64,000 nucleotides of DNA from Gammaproteobacteria bacterium LSUCC0096 (GCA_008087055.1 VIEA01000001.1:610415-674414); one strand, 5' to 3'. Counted from the first letter of the stretch, positions 17,882-28,953 are shown. Numbers and translations: made by a program. The notes: generated by a model not told the origin, from the sequence alone.

Positions 17882-18562
17882 GTCTTGGTGCGGGTTCCAC
17901 CCGCCCAAATCACGCCAACGATTAACGATTTCACAAAAGAGCTGGGCCGTTAAGTCAGCGTCATAGCGCGCTGAATGCGCCTCGTCATGATCAAATTTCA
18001 ACCCAGCAGCATCACAAGCGCGTGCGAGTACCGTTTGTCCGTATGCAAGCCCCCCGAGTGTCGCTGTATCAAAACAGGAAAATGGATGGAAGGGCGCACG
18101 CTTAACACCCGAGCGCTTAATCGCTTGATTCAGAAAGCCGAGATCAAAATGCGCATTGTGGCCTACGAGAACTGCGCGATTGCAGCCATGATGTTTGATG
18201 GCGTCTCGGATCGGCTTAAACATCCGTGTCAGCGCATCTTTCTCGCTCTCGGCCATTCTGAGCGGGTGGTAGGGATCGATCCCAGTGAACTCAAGCGCGG
18301 CAGGCTCGAGATTTGCACCCTCAAATGGTTCGATATGCGCATGCACTTGGTCTCGAATAAACAGTGTTCCATCCTCATCCATATCGAGGATCACCATGGC
18401 GAGTTCGAGGAGAGCATCTGTTTCTGAGTTGAATCCACCCGTTTCCAAATCAACGACAACTGGCAAAAAGCCTCGAAAACGCTCGCCTAGACGGGTTTTC
18501 TTTTTCGGTTTATTGATTTCGTTTGAGTTGCCGTCGTCGGAGATAACGTCTGGCTCGATCAT
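17867..18562 (-). CDS. rnt: ribonuclease T (DEDD 3'-5' exonuclease)
   Basis: Trims 3' ends of tRNA and other stable RNAs; 231 aa. DEDD motifs are visible: VVVDLETGGF (Asp, Glu), VGHNAHFDLGFLNQ (Asp) and HSARYDADLTAQLF (His, Asp). The ATG ending at 18562 overlaps the pyrC TGA (ATGA); the frame could extend 4 codons upstream, but the overlap form is more credible. An N-terminal charged stretch (about 30 residues, with KPKKKTR) precedes the exonuclease core and is longer than in E. coli. It is convergent with the response regulator. Confidence 0.93.
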   Translation of the reverse strand: MIEPDVISDDGNSNEINKPKKKTRLGERFRGFLPVVVDLETGGFNSETDALLELAMVILDMDEDGTLFIRDQVHAHIEPFEGANLEPAALEFTGIDPYHPLRMAESEKDALTRMFKPIRDAIKHHGCNRAVLVGHNAHFDLGFLNQAIKRSGVKRAPFHPFSCFDTATLGGLAYGQTVLARACDAAGLKFDHDEAHSARYDADLTAQLFCEIVNRWRDLGGWNPHQDSTGQ

Positions 18563-19635
18563 GAGAGACTCCAAGCTGTTGTCTCGCCACCACGAAGAAG
18601 ACGTACTTCAGTATTTCCGAAAGGTTTTGTCAGCGGAATGGTCGACTCGCTCTTTGTCAGTGTAACTGTCTCGGTATTCCGAGGCAGACCATAGAAATCA
18701 GCTCCATTAAAGCTTGCAAAGGCTTCGAGGTTGTCGAGCTTGCCATGGGTTTCGAAGACTTCGGCATAGAGCTCTAAGGCATAAGGTGCGGTGTAACATC
18801 CGGCACAGCCACAGTCCGATTCTTTATCGCCGATTGCATGTGGCGCAGAATCTGTTCCCAAAAAGAATTGCGAAGAACCTGATGTTGCGGCTTCAATTAA
18901 CGCATCTCGATGCAGGCTTCGTTTTAAGATCGGTAGACAGTACAAATGTGGACGAATACCGCCAGCAAGCATGTCATTTCGCTCATACATTAAATGATGA
19001 ACCGTGATGGTGGCACCCATCTCCGAGTGCGCTTTGACGAAATCGACTGAGTCTTTGGTGGTGATATGTTCGAGGATCACCTTGAGGTTGGGAAGGCGCT
19101 GCATGAGCGGGCCCAGAGTTCTATCGAGGAACACAGCTTCGCGATCAAAGATATCAATCGAGCGATCAGTCACCTCGCCGTGGATTAATAGGGGCAGTCC
19201 CGTCTCAGCCATGGTCTCAAGTGTTGGCATGACACCATCAAGGCTCGCAACACCTGCATCTGAGTTTGTTGTTGCCCCTTGAGGATAGAGTTTCACTCCG
19301 TGTACGTGCTCGGACGATGCGGCTTCTCTGATGATTTCGGGGCTCAAGCCCGGTGTTAAATAGAGGGTCATCAATGGATCAAATGTCATGCCATCAGGCA
19401 GTGCAGCCAATATCCGCTCGCGATATTGAAGTGCAGCTTCCACCGTCGCCACAGGAGGTTTGAGGTTCGGCATCACGATCGCGCGATAGAACGCCCGTGC
19501 GGTATCTGGAACAGTGGTTGTTAAGGCCGCTCCATCGCGTAAATGAAGGTGCCAGTCATCGGGACGTGTGAGAGTCAGTTGCACGAATTGATCCTTTTTC
19601 AATGCCTCATAGGGTAGAGGAAAACGACTGTTCAT
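18559..19635 (-). CDS. pyrC: dihydroorotase PyrC
   Basis: Third step of pyrimidine synthesis, cyclising carbamoyl aspartate; 358 aa, cytosolic, class II type. Zinc ligands appear in HLHLRD, in the carboxylated-lysine motif GVKLYPQGATTNS, and in LIHGE, LEHITT and GTDSAPH. It is translationally coupled to rnt downstream, the same pairing found in some Pseudomonas-like genomes. It diverges from argG across a 90-bp spacer. Confidence 0.97.
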   Translation of the reverse strand: MNSRFPLPYEALKKDQFVQLTLTRPDDWHLHLRDGAALTTTVPDTARAFYRAIVMPNLKPPVATVEAALQYRERILAALPDGMTFDPLMTLYLTPGLSPEIIREAASSEHVHGVKLYPQGATTNSDAGVASLDGVMPTLETMAETGLPLLIHGEVTDRSIDIFDREAVFLDRTLGPLMQRLPNLKVILEHITTKDSVDFVKAHSEMGATITVHHLMYERNDMLAGGIRPHLYCLPILKRSLHRDALIEAATSGSSQFFLGTDSAPHAIGDKESDCGCAGCYTAPYALELYAEVFETHGKLDNLEAFASFNGADFYGLPRNTETVTLTKSESTIPLTKPFGNTEVRLLRGGETTAWSLS

Positions 19636-19725
19636 TCATCCGTTTCATCGGAAACACTCTGCAAGCTTCGCGCGCTCTGCTATCATGCGCGGCCTGATTT
19701 TTCATGATTTTTAGGATTTCTTTCA

Positions 19726-20946
19726 ATGTCGGACATTAACAAAGTCGTTTTGGCGTACTCCGGTGGTCTCGATACCAGCGTGATTGTGCGTTGGCTTCAG
19801 GAAACCTATCAGTGTGAAGTTGTCACCTTTACAGCTGATTTAGGGCAGGGTGAGGAAGTTGAGCCGGCTCGAGCGAAGGCTGAAGCCCTCGGCGTGAAGG
19901 AAATCTACATTGAAGATTTACGCGAAGAGTTCGTGTCTGAGTATGTTTTCCCAATGTTCCGTGCGAATACGATTTACGAAGGTGAGTATCTCTTAGGCAC
20001 CTCAATTGCGCGTCCCTTGATCGCCAAGCGTCTAGTTGAGATTGCTGAAGAGACCGGTGCTGATGCAATCAGCCATGGAGCGACAGGTAAAGGTAACGAT
20101 CAAGTCCGGTTTGAACTCGGTGCTTATGCATTGAACCCAGCAGTACAGGTCATTGCACCATGGCGTGAGTGGGATCTCACATCGCGCGAAACGCTGCTTG
20201 CGTATTGTGAGCAACACAATATCCCTGTTGAGCAAAAACGCGGTAAGAAGTCACCATATTCGATGGATGCGAACCTCCTTCACATCAGCTACGAAGGCGC
20301 AGTATTGGAGGATCCTTGGGCCGAGCCTGAGGAAGATATGTGGCGTTGGTCAGTTTCTCCAGAAGCTGCACCGGATCAAGCAGAGGAAATCATATTAGGC
20401 TTTAGAAACGGTGATCCTGTCAGCATCAACGGTCAAGCGATGTCTCCTGCCACTTTATTAGCAGAGCTCAATGCGATCGGCGGTCGTCATGGTATTGGTC
20501 GCTTGGATATCGTTGAAAACCGCTACGTGGGCATGAAGTCTCGCGGCTGTTATGAAACACCAGGCGGAACCATTATGCTCAAGGCGCACCGTGCACTGGA
20601 GTCGATCACGCTAGACCGAGAAGTTGCGCATTTCAAAGACAGCTTAATCGCGAAGTATGCCGATTTGGTCTACAACGGGTATTGGTGGTCACCAGAGCGC
20701 AAAATGATGCAGGCTGCGATTGATGAGTCGCAAGCGGTCGTCAATGGTGATGTGCGTTTGAAACTGTACAAGGGATCGGTGGCTGTCACCGGTCGTCGTT
20801 CAGACCAGTCATTATTTGATGAAGCGATCGCAACGTTCGAAGACGATGCGGGTGCCTACAACCAGAAAGATGCTGAAGGTTTTATTAAGCTGAATGCGCT
20901 GCGTTTACGTACTGCTGCGAAGAAAGGCCGTTCGCTACGCAAATAA
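19726..20946 (+). CDS. argG: argininosuccinate synthase ArgG
   Basis: Joins citrulline and aspartate with ATP to give argininosuccinate in arginine synthesis; 406 aa, cytosolic tetramer. The N-type ATP pyrophosphatase P-loop is [11 protein letters not shown], followed by [17 protein letters not shown] and the citrulline-site region [16 protein letters not shown]. The short spacer to divergent pyrC contains TATCAT (19681-19686) as a possible -10, without a clear -35. The stop lies one base from the convergent nth stop. Confidence 0.98.
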   Translation: MSDINKVVLAYSGGLDTSVIVRWLQETYQCEVVTFTADLGQGEEVEPARAKAEALGVKEIYIEDLREEFVSEYVFPMFRANTIYEGEYLLGTSIARPLIAKRLVEIAEETGADAISHGATGKGNDQVRFELGAYALNPAVQVIAPWREWDLTSRETLLAYCEQHNIPVEQKRGKKSPYSMDANLLHISYEGAVLEDPWAEPEEDMWRWSVSPEAAPDQAEEIILGFRNGDPVSINGQAMSPATLLAELNAIGGRHGIGRLDIVENRYVGMKSRGCYETPGGTIMLKAHRALESITLDREVAHFKDSLIAKYADLVYNGYWWSPERKMMQAAIDESQAVVNGDVRLKLYKGSVAVTGRRSDQSLFDEAIATFEDDAGAYNQKDAEGFIKLNALRLRTAAKKGRSLRK

Positions 20947-20947
20947 A

Positions 20948-21583
20948 TCAAAGGCTCGGTTTGCCTTTGTATTCACAGAGATCGGAGATCAGGCAATTCG
21001 TACAGTCTGGTTTCCGAGCTTTGCAGACATAGCGCCCATGTAGGATCATCCAATGGTGCGCATCTTTTAAAAACTCTTTTGGAATCACTCTTACAAGTCG
21101 GTCTTCAACTTCCCGGACGTCCTTGCCCGGCGCAATCCGAGTCCGATTAGCCAGACGGAAGATGTGTGTATCGACTGCCATGGTTGGTTCACCAAATGCT
21201 GTATTCAAAACCACATTCGCAGTCTTACGTCCGACTCCAGGTAACGCCTCTAACTCTTCACGTGTTCTTGGAATTTCTCCACCATGCTGTTCGAGCAAAA
21301 TCGCGCAGGTTTTCATCACGTTCTCTGCTTTTGAGTTATAGAGCCCGATTGTCTTGATGCACTCTTTTACCCCATCGATTCCGAGTGCCAAGATCGCTTC
21401 TGGGGTGTTGGCAATTGGATAGAGTTTGCGTGTTGCGAGGTTCACAGAGACGTCGGTTGCTTGTGCTGAAAGTAATACAGCGATCAGAAGTTCAAATGGT
21501 GTTGTCCACTCAAGCTCTGTGGTTGGATTGGGGTTTTGATCTCTTAAGCGTGTGAAGATTTCCGTTCGGATCTCTTTATTCAC
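20948..21583 (-). CDS. nth: endonuclease III Nth
   Basis: Bifunctional DNA glycosylase/AP lyase that removes oxidised pyrimidines; 211 aa. The helix-hairpin-helix with the catalytic lysine is [14 protein letters not shown], the catalytic Asp is in [12 protein letters not shown], and the [4Fe-4S] ligands are in [17 protein letters not shown]. It is the last gene of the rsx run, overlapping rsxE by 4 nt, as in E. coli. A hairpin of CAAAGGC (20949-20955) and GCCTTTG (20963-20969) spans the stop but has no T-run. Confidence 0.97.
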   Translation of the reverse strand: MNKEIRTEIFTRLRDQNPNPTTELEWTTPFELLIAVLLSAQATDVSVNLATRKLYPIANTPEAILALGIDGVKECIKTIGLYNSKAENVMKTCAILLEQHGGEIPRTREELEALPGVGRKTANVVLNTAFGEPTMAVDTHIFRLANRTRIAPGKDVREVEDRLVRVIPKEFLKDAHHWMILHGRYVCKARKPDCTNCLISDLCEYKGKPSL

Positions 21584-22197
21584 GAAATATCTCCAGTGGT
21601 TCGCACGCGACGGTCTTTGGTATTGGCGATGACCTTCGCTCTTAGGTGTTTGAGCTTGGATTGAATCACTTGATGTAATGCCACTAACAATCCGAGTGCG
21701 ATAAAAGCACCTGGTGGGAGTGCTGCCAGGATAAGGGTTTTAGAGGCCCATTCACGCAGCGCTCCCAGGCTAACCAATACCAATAGAAATCCAAGGCCCT
21801 GAGCGAGACCATCCATGGTACTCACAAAAAATGGCTCGCGACGAGCAAGTGCCTCGGCCCGCCCGAGTATCAGACAATTGGTCACAATCAATGGGAGAAA
21901 AATTCCCAGTGACTGGTAGAGGGGATAGTCAAATGCCTGAACCAAGAGTTCTGCACAGGTGGTTAAGGCCGCAATCACTAACACAAAGACAGGCAGGCGG
22001 ATTGCATCGTCGACAAGGTTTCGGATCAGGCTGATGGAGGCATTGGATAATACCAAGACAAATAGTGTCGCAAGTCCGAGTCCAATTGCGTTGTCGACTG
22101 TGTTGGACACGGCCAATAATGGACAGAGTCCTAGCAGTTGAATCAATCCTGGATTTCGATCCCAGAGACCATCAAGCCATAGTGTGACGATTTTCAC
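21580..22197 (-). CDS. rsxE: Rnf/Rsx electron transport complex subunit RsxE
   Basis: Integral membrane subunit of the ion-translocating ferredoxin:NAD oxidoreductase (Rnf) or SoxR-reducing (Rsx) complex; 205 aa with about six hydrophobic helices. Conserved features include [20 protein letters not shown], the RsxA-like half [15 protein letters not shown], and a final helix ending [13 protein letters not shown]. It is homologous to RsxA and packs against it in an inverted topology (family knowledge). It overlaps rsxG upstream and nth downstream by 4 nt each. Confidence 0.95.
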   Translation of the reverse strand: MKIVTLWLDGLWDRNPGLIQLLGLCPLLAVSNTVDNAIGLGLATLFVLVLSNASISLIRNLVDDAIRLPVFVLVIAALTTCAELLVQAFDYPLYQSLGIFLPLIVTNCLILGRAEALARREPFFVSTMDGLAQGLGFLLVLVSLGALREWASKTLILAALPPGAFIALGLLVALHQVIQSKLKHLRAKVIANTKDRRVRTTGDIS

Positions 22198-22790
22198 TGC
22201 GAGGCCTCCAATAATTCTGGATTTTCGTCGAGATATCGCAGCGTGTCTTTCAACGCATTGACGACAGCGCGCGGTGTAATGGTTGCTCCAGTGAAGCTAT
22301 CAAAACGCCCGCCATCTTTATCGACAGCCCAGTCATCTGGCGATAGGTCCCTGTATGAAAGACCGTTGAAGGAAAGAATCCAATCAGTTTTCCGTGTGTC
22401 GATTTTGTCGCCGAGTCCTGGCGTTTCTTTATGATCAATCGCGCGCAGGCCCACAACCCGTTGGTTTTGATCGAGGGCGATGAGCAATTGGATTGTTCCG
22501 CTGTAGCCTTCTGTTGACTTGAATGGGATCACAGATCCGATCTGGTTGGTTGAGTTTGCAATTGGAGTGACGAGCAAAGGCCTTTCCAGTGTGGTTGGTG
22601 CATTGCTCGGCAACTCTTTACGTACTGGCGTTTGAATTGTTCCGTCCAGTAGTAAAGGCTCAGCGAGTGCATAGAGTTGTTCGAGCCGCGCCTCTTCCTT
22701 GGCTGCGATGATTAACGGTTTGGTGATGACGTAAATCACCCCCACGAAGAGGCTTGTGATCAGACCAAAGGTTGCAAGACGAAATGTCAT
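22194..22790 (-). CDS. rsxG: Rnf/Rsx electron transport complex subunit RsxG
   Basis: Periplasm-facing subunit carrying a covalently bound FMN; 198 aa. One N-terminal helix ([18 protein letters not shown]) anchors an FMN-binding domain. The flavinylation motif is [15 protein letters not shown], in which the Thr of the (S/T)GAT motif receives [16 protein letters not shown] is the other family hallmark. It is coupled to rsxD and rsxE by 4-nt overlaps. Confidence 0.95.
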   Translation of the reverse strand: MTFRLATFGLITSLFVGVIYVITKPLIIAAKEEARLEQLYALAEPLLLDGTIQTPVRKELPSNAPTTLERPLLVTPIANSTNQIGSVIPFKSTEGYSGTIQLLIALDQNQRVVGLRAIDHKETPGLGDKIDTRKTDWILSFNGLSYRDLSPDDWAVDKDGGRFDSFTGATITPRAVVNALKDTLRYLDENPELLEASQ

Positions 22791-23806
22791 GATTGACCTC
22801 CAGGGCCTTTGACACTGGCCTCGCGACCCATGATGCGTGGCCGAGTGTAATGATCAATCATTGGTGCCGCAAAGTTCATCAATAAGACCGCGAACGCAAT
22901 GGCATCTGGATACTGCCCATAGGTTCTAATGAGGTAAGTGAGTATGCCAACTCCGATCGCAAACCAGAGGCGCCCTTTCGGACTTGTGGCTCCCGATACC
23001 GGGTCTGTCAGAATGAAAAATGCAGCAAAAATTCCCGCGCCAGCAATTAGATGAACCCAAACGGGTGTCGCCGTATCCGGGTCAAAGCTGAAAAATGCGC
23101 TGATCACAACGAGAGTTGCTAAGAGTCCAACAGGTGTGTGCCAGGTAATCACTCGCTGATAAATTAGCCAAAGGCCACCCATCAGATAGGCTAAAGCCAC
23201 CCATTCATAGCCGTAAATCAAACCCAGATGTGCTTGGCTGAAGAGTGGGTTACGAGCCGCTTCAATCGCAGTCAGGGAGCGAAATTCGGTTTTGTATAGA
23301 TCGAGAGTCGTTGCGCCTGACACTGCATCGCTTGCTTGGCCGAGATACGCGTTCCAAGCAGTGGCAATATCTGGAGTCGTAAGCGGATTGATCCACAGAG
23401 TCGTCATGGCGACTGGTGCTGAGATCAGCATGAGAGCGTAGCCAAGCATCGCAGGATTGACGGGGTTTTGTCCGAGCCCACCATAGAGATGCTTGCCTAA
23501 GATGACCGAGGATGCAGTCGCTGCAATCACCAGCCACCAGGGCGCTGCTTGCGGAAGCGCGAGAGCGATCAGAACACCGGTCAGAACGGCTGATAAATCT
23601 GTCAGGCGTGGGTTTATCGGGCGCTTTCGTAAGCCGAGACATAGCGCTTCGGAGGCTAGTGCCGTAAGGATTGCTGTGATGATATTCAACAGAACACCGA
23701 CTCCAAAAAATAGAGTCATGGCGATGATGCCTGGAATCAAAGCCATCAGCACTGTACGCATGACGATCGCTGTATCTATCGGTGGATAGTCTGGTCGCTT
23801 GATCAT
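22787..23806 (-). CDS. rsxD: Rnf/Rsx electron transport complex subunit RsxD
   Basis: NqrB-like membrane subunit with covalent FMN; 339 aa and about nine to ten helices. The flavinylation motif is DAVSGATTLD. Conserved membrane motifs include GGLGQNPVNPAMLGYAL and the C-terminal DPVSGATSPKGRLWFA and GQYPDAIAFAVLLMNFAAPMID. Coupled to rsxC and rsxG by 4-nt overlaps. It forms the ion-pumping core with RsxA and RsxE. Confidence 0.96.
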   Translation of the reverse strand: MIKRPDYPPIDTAIVMRTVLMALIPGIIAMTLFFGVGVLLNIITAILTALASEALCLGLRKRPINPRLTDLSAVLTGVLIALALPQAAPWWLVIAATASSVILGKHLYGGLGQNPVNPAMLGYALMLISAPVAMTTLWINPLTTPDIATAWNAYLGQASDAVSGATTLDLYKTEFRSLTAIEAARNPLFSQAHLGLIYGYEWVALAYLMGGLWLIYQRVITWHTPVGLLATLVVISAFFSFDPDTATPVWVHLIAGAGIFAAFFILTDPVSGATSPKGRLWFAIGVGILTYLIRTYGQYPDAIAFAVLLMNFAAPMIDHYTRPRIMGREASVKGPGGQS

Positions 23807-25272
23807 GCGCTTTCTTCCCGCGCTTTCCGCGCTTTGTTTAGGGCATCTGCAGTTTTGGCTTTACGCGCAACACGTTTCGCCTCTTGCTCTTGGGCGATGC
23901 GTTCGAGTCGTTTGTTGCGCGCTTCAAAACGCTCCCGAGCTTCTGCTGCGAGGCGCTGTTCATTTGCTTTCTCTCGCGCCTCAAACCGTCCGAGGCGGAA
24001 CCACTCGGCAAGAGGGATATGGCTTGGGCAGACCGCATTGCAGGCGGCGCATTCGATACAGTCTGTCAGGCCTTCATGGATAGCGCGATCGAGCAATCCG
24101 CCTTTCAATGCCGAGACCATTTGCTGTGGTTGCAGGCGGACAGGGCACGCCGTGGCGCATGCACCGCATCGAATACAAGGTGACTCGGGAGCGATTTCAA
24201 CCTCACGAGCGAGTAAACAGTTGGTTGTCTTGGTGATTCCGGCTTCAAAATCAGTCACTTGATAGCCCATCATCGGCCCGCCGACCGTGATTGAAGTCAG
24301 CGAAGCCGGATTGGTTTTGGTTGCTTCAATGAGATGACGGATCGGTGTGCCAATCGGAGCGATGACATTTTTTTGAGTCGTGAGGGCTTCGCCGGTTAAT
24401 GTCACAATGCGGTCTGTGATCGGTTTGCCATCAATTGCACGGGATAGCGCGGCTAAGGTGCCGGGGTTATGTACGATGACGCCTGATTCAACCGAGCGTG
24501 AGCCGGTCGGCACCTCAATGCCTAGCGTCAGCCAAACCAATTGGCGAGCTGACCCTGATGGGTATTTCGTATCGAGTAACACGATATCGAAGAAGCAATC
24601 GGAACGTGATTCTTGGAGTGCGGCTTCAATTGCAGCGAGCGCTTCAGGCTTATTATCTTCAATCCCAATAACAATCGTTTTGATATCGAGCGTTTGAGAC
24701 AGCATGCATGCGCCACGGATCATCGAATGCGTATCGATCCGCATTAGGGTGTCATCAGCTGTTAAATAGGGCTCGCACTCGGCTGCATTGATAATGAGCG
24801 TTTGAGTGCCATCAGACCATTTTTTAAAGCTTGGGAATCCAGCGCCACCAAGGCCTAGAATACCAGCCTCGATTGCACGATCTCTCAACGTGTCTGCATC
24901 AAATGGCCAGGAGAGAGGGTGAAGATAACTTTGGTCCTTCGATCCGTTCGGCTCGATGATGATGGATGCACTGACATCATCCGACGGGTGGGTGATTGCA
25001 TGATCGGTGATGTCGATCACTGTGCCTGCACGCGATGCAACGTGAATGATGCCGCTTTGGCATTTGATAATGGGCGTCCCCTGAGAAACGGTATCGCCGA
25101 TCGAAACCAAGGGTTCACCAGGCCCACCCCCGGAAAAGTGAATAGGGAAGACCAAACGTTTGGGGTCATCGATAAAGACGCACGGGGCTGAGGTTGAGAG
25201 ATCTTTGTAGGTCTCGGGATGGATTCCACCCTCTAACTGTCTCTCACAATGACGGATTTGATACTCAGCCAT
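23803..25272 (-). CDS. rsxC: Rnf/Rsx electron transport complex subunit RsxC
   Basis: Soluble NADH/FMN/Fe-S subunit that exchanges electrons with NAD; 489 aa. The N-terminal barrel ([12 protein letters not shown]) leads to the NADH/FMN-binding Rossmann part ([16 protein letters not shown]) and the SLBB domain. Two ferredoxin motifs follow, [12 protein letters not shown] and [12 protein letters not shown]. The C-terminus is a roughly 75-residue charged, Ala/Arg/Glu-rich helix, far shorter than the long repeated tail of E. coli RsxC (about 740 aa in total). It overlaps rsxB by 8 nt and rsxD by 4 nt. Confidence 0.96.
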   Translation of the reverse strand: MAEYQIRHCERQLEGGIHPETYKDLSTSAPCVFIDDPKRLVFPIHFSGGGPGEPLVSIGDTVSQGTPIIKCQSGIIHVASRAGTVIDITDHAITHPSDDVSASIIIEPNGSKDQSYLHPLSWPFDADTLRDRAIEAGILGLGGAGFPSFKKWSDGTQTLIINAAECEPYLTADDTLMRIDTHSMIRGACMLSQTLDIKTIVIGIEDNKPEALAAIEAALQESRSDCFFDIVLLDTKYPSGSARQLVWLTLGIEVPTGSRSVESGVIVHNPGTLAALSRAIDGKPITDRIVTLTGEALTTQKNVIAPIGTPIRHLIEATKTNPASLTSITVGGPMMGYQVTDFEAGITKTTNCLLAREVEIAPESPCIRCGACATACPVRLQPQQMVSALKGGLLDRAIHEGLTDCIECAACNAVCPSHIPLAEWFRLGRFEAREKANEQRLAAEARERFEARNKRLERIAQEQEAKRVARKAKTADALNKARKAREESA

Positions 25273-25858
25273 GTTGCATACCTATCTGTCCAAAGCGGTC
25301 AGACGAAATGACGTCAGGTCGGTTGGGTATCCAGAAATCCGATGCCTTGGGTCGTGGGACCATGTCAATACAATCAACCGGGCAAGGATCCACACATAAA
25401 TCGCATCCGGTGCAGTCATCCACAATGACTGTATGCATCAGTTTGGCCGCCCCAACAATTGCATCGACCGGACAGGCTTGGATGCATTTTGTGCAACCAA
25501 TGCATTCTTCTTCGATGATGACGGCAACTAGATCTTGATCGGCGGTGGTCTCATCTGCATCGAGCGGAAGTGAGTCCACACCGAGCAAGTTCGCTAAACG
25601 ATCGACGGTCTCTTGGCCGCCGGGAGGGCATCTGTTGATCGGTTCACCGTTGGCGATCGCTTCAGCATAGGGTTTGCAACCGGGGTGACCGCACTGACCG
25701 CATTGTGTTTGAGGCAATAGTGCATCGATTGAATCCACGAGCGGATTGCCGTCGACTTTGAACGCTTTCGATGCGTATTGAAGTAACGCACCACCCACCA
25801 GGCCAACGACCGAGAGACCAATAACACCGCTACCAATAGTCCAAAGAGCCTCTGTCAC
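25265..25858 (-). CDS. rsxB: Rnf/Rsx electron transport complex subunit RsxB
   Basis: Membrane-anchored Fe-S protein that passes electrons between ferredoxin-like donors and the membrane core; 197 aa. An N-terminal helix is followed by the four-Cys domain ending [15 protein letters not shown]. Two [4Fe-4S] ferredoxin motifs, [12 protein letters not shown] and [12 protein letters not shown], come next. A short C-terminal tail rich in Pro and Asp follows. Overlaps rsxA by 4 nt and rsxC by 8 nt. Confidence 0.96.
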   Translation of the reverse strand: MTEALWTIGSGVIGLSVVGLVGGALLQYASKAFKVDGNPLVDSIDALLPQTQCGQCGHPGCKPYAEAIANGEPINRCPPGGQETVDRLANLLGVDSLPLDADETTADQDLVAVIIEEECIGCTKCIQACPVDAIVGAAKLMHTVIVDDCTGCDLCVDPCPVDCIDMVPRPKASDFWIPNRPDVISSDRFGQIGMQHG

Positions 25859-26436
25859 AGCCGAATCATTCCAGTAAAGCCCATGAATGCGAGCGCCATA
25901 AAGCCTGCAGTAATGAGCGCGATTGATGCTCCCTGAAAGGGTGCTGGAATATCCGCAAGTTGTAAGCGTTCGCGAACACCTGCAAAAAAGACAAGAACCA
26001 GTGAGAATCCGAGTGCTGCGCCGATTCCATAAAAAGCTGATTCGGCGAGCGTGTGTGCGCGATTGGTATTAAGTAACGCAACACCGAGAACAGCACAGTT
26101 TGTTGTAATGAGTGGTAAGTAGATTCCCAATACGCTATGCAGTAGTGGGGATGTCTTTTTAATAGCCAGCTCTGTGAACTGAACGGCCACAGCAATGGCG
26201 ACGATAAAAGCGAGTGTCCTCAGCCACATGGCATCGAGTGGAATCAACAACAAACTTTGTAGCAGATAGGCTACAACCGATGAGAGCGTGAGAACAAAAG
26301 TCGTCGCAAACGACATGCCGAGTGCACTGTCGATACGTGAAGAAACGCCCATGAATGGACATAACCCAAGGAACTGGACCAACACAAAGTTGTTAACCAG
26401 AGCTGCTGAAACAATGATCAGCAACAAATCGGTCAA
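25855..26436 (-). CDS. rsxA: Rnf/Rsx electron transport complex subunit RsxA
   Basis: Six-helix membrane subunit, 193 aa, matching E. coli RsxA from its first residues. Hallmarks are [32 protein letters not shown] and the final [17 protein letters not shown] place the start at a TTG ending at 26436: AGGAG lies 7 nt upstream, and TTGA overlaps the stop of the upstream OsmC gene. The longer frame to 26502 would add 22 residues unlike any RsxA. The conserved Cys residues near each half are thought to hold a shared membrane Fe-S cluster with RsxE. Confidence 0.93.
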   Translation of the reverse strand: MTDLLLIIVSAALVNNFVLVQFLGLCPFMGVSSRIDSALGMSFATTFVLTLSSVVAYLLQSLLLIPLDAMWLRTLAFIVAIAVAVQFTELAIKKTSPLLHSVLGIYLPLITTNCAVLGVALLNTNRAHTLAESAFYGIGAALGFSLVLVFFAGVRERLQLADIPAPFQGASIALITAGFMALAFMGFTGMIRL

Positions 26437-26843
26437 GAGGCGTCTCCTGACAGCTCCGAAGAAACGGTCGCACCTGATACGAGGAGTTTGTGGACAGGGC
26501 ACTTGTTTGCGATTTCGAGCAGGCGTTGACGTTGCTCTTCCGTGAGATTCCCGGTGAGTTTGATGACTCGCTGGAAATGATGCCCATCTTTTGATGGTGT
26601 ATGCGTGACTTCGGTATCCACTTCATCAAGCGGTAATTTTTTCATATCGGCATACATCCGAAGAGTCATATTGGTGCAGGCTCCAAGTGCGGAAGCAACA
26701 AGGCCAAAGGGGGCGGGGCCTAAGTCGGTTCCACCCATAAACTCAGGTTCGTCCATCACAAATGAATGACCCTCTGTTTCAACCGCGTTGTAGAATTTCG
26801 AAGACCCAGCTTCGCGAACAACTGCTTTGGTAACGTGTTCCAT
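26433..26843 (-). CDS. OsmC/Ohr family thiol peroxidase-like protein
   Basis: Small cytosolic OsmC-fold protein, 136 aa. Both redox cysteines of the family are present: Cys56 in [15 protein letters not shown] and Cys115 in NKCPVHKLL. The family reduces organic hydroperoxides with lipoyl or thiol donors, although the broader OsmC class is less well defined. The notable point is its position. It starts 10 nt after metG and its TGA overlaps the TTG start of rsxA, so it is built into the Rnf/Rsx operon. A link to redox defence around Rnf is plausible but inferred. Confidence 0.88.
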   Translation of the reverse strand: MEHVTKAVVREAGSSKFYNAVETEGHSFVMDEPEFMGGTDLGPAPFGLVASALGACTNMTLRMYADMKKLPLDEVDTEVTHTPSKDGHHFQRVIKLTGNLTEEQRQRLLEIANKCPVHKLLVSGATVSSELSGDAS

Positions 26844-26853
26844 CGATTCCCCG

Positions 26854-28878
26854 TTAACGAATTCGCTGACCCGCTTGAGCTCCTTGATCAGGTTCTAAGA
26901 GATAAATCTCAGATCCACCTGGGCCTGCCGCCAGAACCATGCCTTCTGAGACCCCAAATTTCATTTTTCGAGGTGCTAAATTGGCAATCATCACTGTCTG
27001 ACGTCCAACAAGATCTTCAGCTTGATAAGCTGCCTTAATTCCACTAAATACCTGACGTGTTTCTCCACCCAGATCGAGCGTCAATTGAAGGAGTTTGTCG
27101 GCACCCTCGACCTCCTTAGCAGCAATAATTGTCGCGACCCGCAAATCCACTTTAGTGAAGTCGTCGATCGTACACTCAGGAGCGATTGGTTCGATATTGC
27201 TCGTCGCCTCTGTTTTTGCTGATTCTTTGACCTCAGTCACATCAGGTTGAATCATGGCTTCAACATCTTTCATTTCGATGCGTGTCAGTAATGGGCTGAA
27301 CGTCTCGATTTGATGATCGAGTAACGTATCGTTAAGCGTGTCATAACCGAGTGAGTCGACATTCAGGAACACTTGTACGTTTGCAGCAAGCGTCGGCATC
27401 ACAGGTTGCAAATACAGTGTTAACAGCCGGAACGCATTGATGGCGGTCGTGCAGATCGGCTGAACTTGGGCGAGGGTGTCTTCATTTTTCGCCAGTTGCC
27501 ATGGGGCGACATCAGCAATCCAAGCATTCACATCATCGGCAAGCGCCATGATTTCCCGTGTTGCTCGTGAGAACTCGCGCTTTTCAAATGAATCACGAAT
27601 CTCGGGGCCTTTCGCTCGTATCGCGTCAATCAGCTCAGGATTTGCTAATTCTGCTGAGAGTTGTCCATCGAATTTCTTTCCGATGAATCCAGCGGTTCGA
27701 CTGGCGATGTTGACGAGTTTACCGACGAGATCAGAATTCACCTTTTGTACGAAGTCTTCGAGTGAGAGATCGATATCCTCAACACGAGCAGATAACTTCG
27801 TTGCAAAGTAATAGCGCAAGTACTCAGGGTCTAGGTGATCGAGGTAGGTGCGTGCCTTGATGAACGTTCCGCGCGATTTGGACATCTTGCGACCATCAAC
27901 GGTGACAAAGCCATGTACATTGACGCCAGTCGGTGTACGGAAATCAGCTTGATTGAGCATGGCTGGCCAGAACAAACAGTGGAAGTTCACGATGTCCTTC
28001 CCGATGAAGTGATACACCTCAGCATCACTGTCAGGTCCCCAAACCGAGTCGAAGTCAAAGTTGTTGGCATCACACCACTCTTTGAACGCCCCCATGTAGC
28101 CGATAGGTGCATCAAGCCAAACATAGAAATAGGTGCCAGGGTGATCCGGAACTTCAAAGCCGAAGTAAGGCGCATCGCGAGAAATGTCCCAGCTCTTCAG
28201 GCCGCCTTCAATCCATTCAGCGAGCTTATTGGCTACTTCAGGTTGCAGTCGTCCTGAACGTGTCCACTTTTTCAAGAACTCCGTGTGTTGCCCGAGCTCA
28301 AAGAACAAGTGCTCGGAATCTTTAAGAACAGGTGTTGCCCCAGATAATGTTGATTTTGGGTTTTTCAGTTCGGATGCTTGGTAGGTCGCGCCGCACGCCT
28401 CACAGTTGTCCCCATACTGATCGTCGACACCACATTTAGGGCAGCTTCCTTTGACATAGCGGTCTGCAAGGAAGAGTTCTTTCTCTGGGTCAAAGAGCTG
28501 AGAGATCGTTCGTACAGCAATTCCGCCAGCGTCTCGCACGCGAGAATAAATGAGTTCTGAATAGTGGCGGTTTGCATCGGTGTGTGTTGAAGAATAGTGA
28601 TCAAATCCGATGTGAAAGCCATTGAAGTCAGCTTGGTGTTCCGCTTTGACATCGGCGATCAATTCCTCTGGAGAAATTCCGAGCGTTTGTGCGCGGAGCA
28701 TGATCGCTGTACCGTGAGCATCGTCTGCGCAAACATAGACACACTGGTTACCAGATTGCTTTTGATAGCGAACCCATATGTCAGTTTGGATATACTCGAG
28801 CATATGGCCTAAGTGTATCGAACCGTTGGCATAGGGCAGGGCGCTTGTGACTAAAATGGTGCGTCTATCTGTCGGCAC
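26854..28878 (-). CDS. metG: methionyl-tRNA synthetase MetG
   Basis: Charges tRNA-Met; 674 aa, the long form with a C-terminal tRNA-binding (EMAP/OB) domain beginning near [14 protein letters not shown]. The class I signature is [13 protein letters not shown] (HIGH-like) and the KMSKS loop is [11 protein letters not shown] zinc knuckle, [18 protein letters not shown], sits in the connective domain. The start is a GTG ending at 28878 with AAGGA 9-10 nt upstream. It diverges from apbC across 75 bp. It is followed closely by the OsmC gene, so metG-osmC-rsxABCDGE-nth may be one transcription unit. Confidence 0.97.
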   Translation of the reverse strand: MPTDRRTILVTSALPYANGSIHLGHMLEYIQTDIWVRYQKQSGNQCVYVCADDAHGTAIMLRAQTLGISPEELIADVKAEHQADFNGFHIGFDHYSSTHTDANRHYSELIYSRVRDAGGIAVRTISQLFDPEKELFLADRYVKGSCPKCGVDDQYGDNCEACGATYQASELKNPKSTLSGATPVLKDSEHLFFELGQHTEFLKKWTRSGRLQPEVANKLAEWIEGGLKSWDISRDAPYFGFEVPDHPGTYFYVWLDAPIGYMGAFKEWCDANNFDFDSVWGPDSDAEVYHFIGKDIVNFHCLFWPAMLNQADFRTPTGVNVHGFVTVDGRKMSKSRGTFIKARTYLDHLDPEYLRYYFATKLSARVEDIDLSLEDFVQKVNSDLVGKLVNIASRTAGFIGKKFDGQLSAELANPELIDAIRAKGPEIRDSFEKREFSRATREIMALADDVNAWIADVAPWQLAKNEDTLAQVQPICTTAINAFRLLTLYLQPVMPTLAANVQVFLNVDSLGYDTLNDTLLDHQIETFSPLLTRIEMKDVEAMIQPDVTEVKESAKTEATSNIEPIAPECTIDDFTKVDLRVATIIAAKEVEGADKLLQLTLDLGGETRQVFSGIKAAYQAEDLVGRQTVMIANLAPRKMKFGVSEGMVLAAGPGGSEIYLLEPDQGAQAGQRIR

Positions 28879-28953
28879 AGAAATAATTCCTTGTTGCGGT
28901 GCAAGTTAATCCCCAAATATACCAGTACTAGCCATGTTTTTGGCCGACTCTTG

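Noticed and set aside
20949-20969. Hairpin at the argG/nth junction as a bidirectional terminator
   Set aside because: The 7-bp stem lies within the nth coding end and neither side has a T-run; evidence is too weak to list.
26437-26502. 22-residue N-terminal extension of RsxA
   Set aside because: The added residues (Arg-rich) do not match RsxA; a TTG with a well-placed AGGAG and an overlap with osmC is better.
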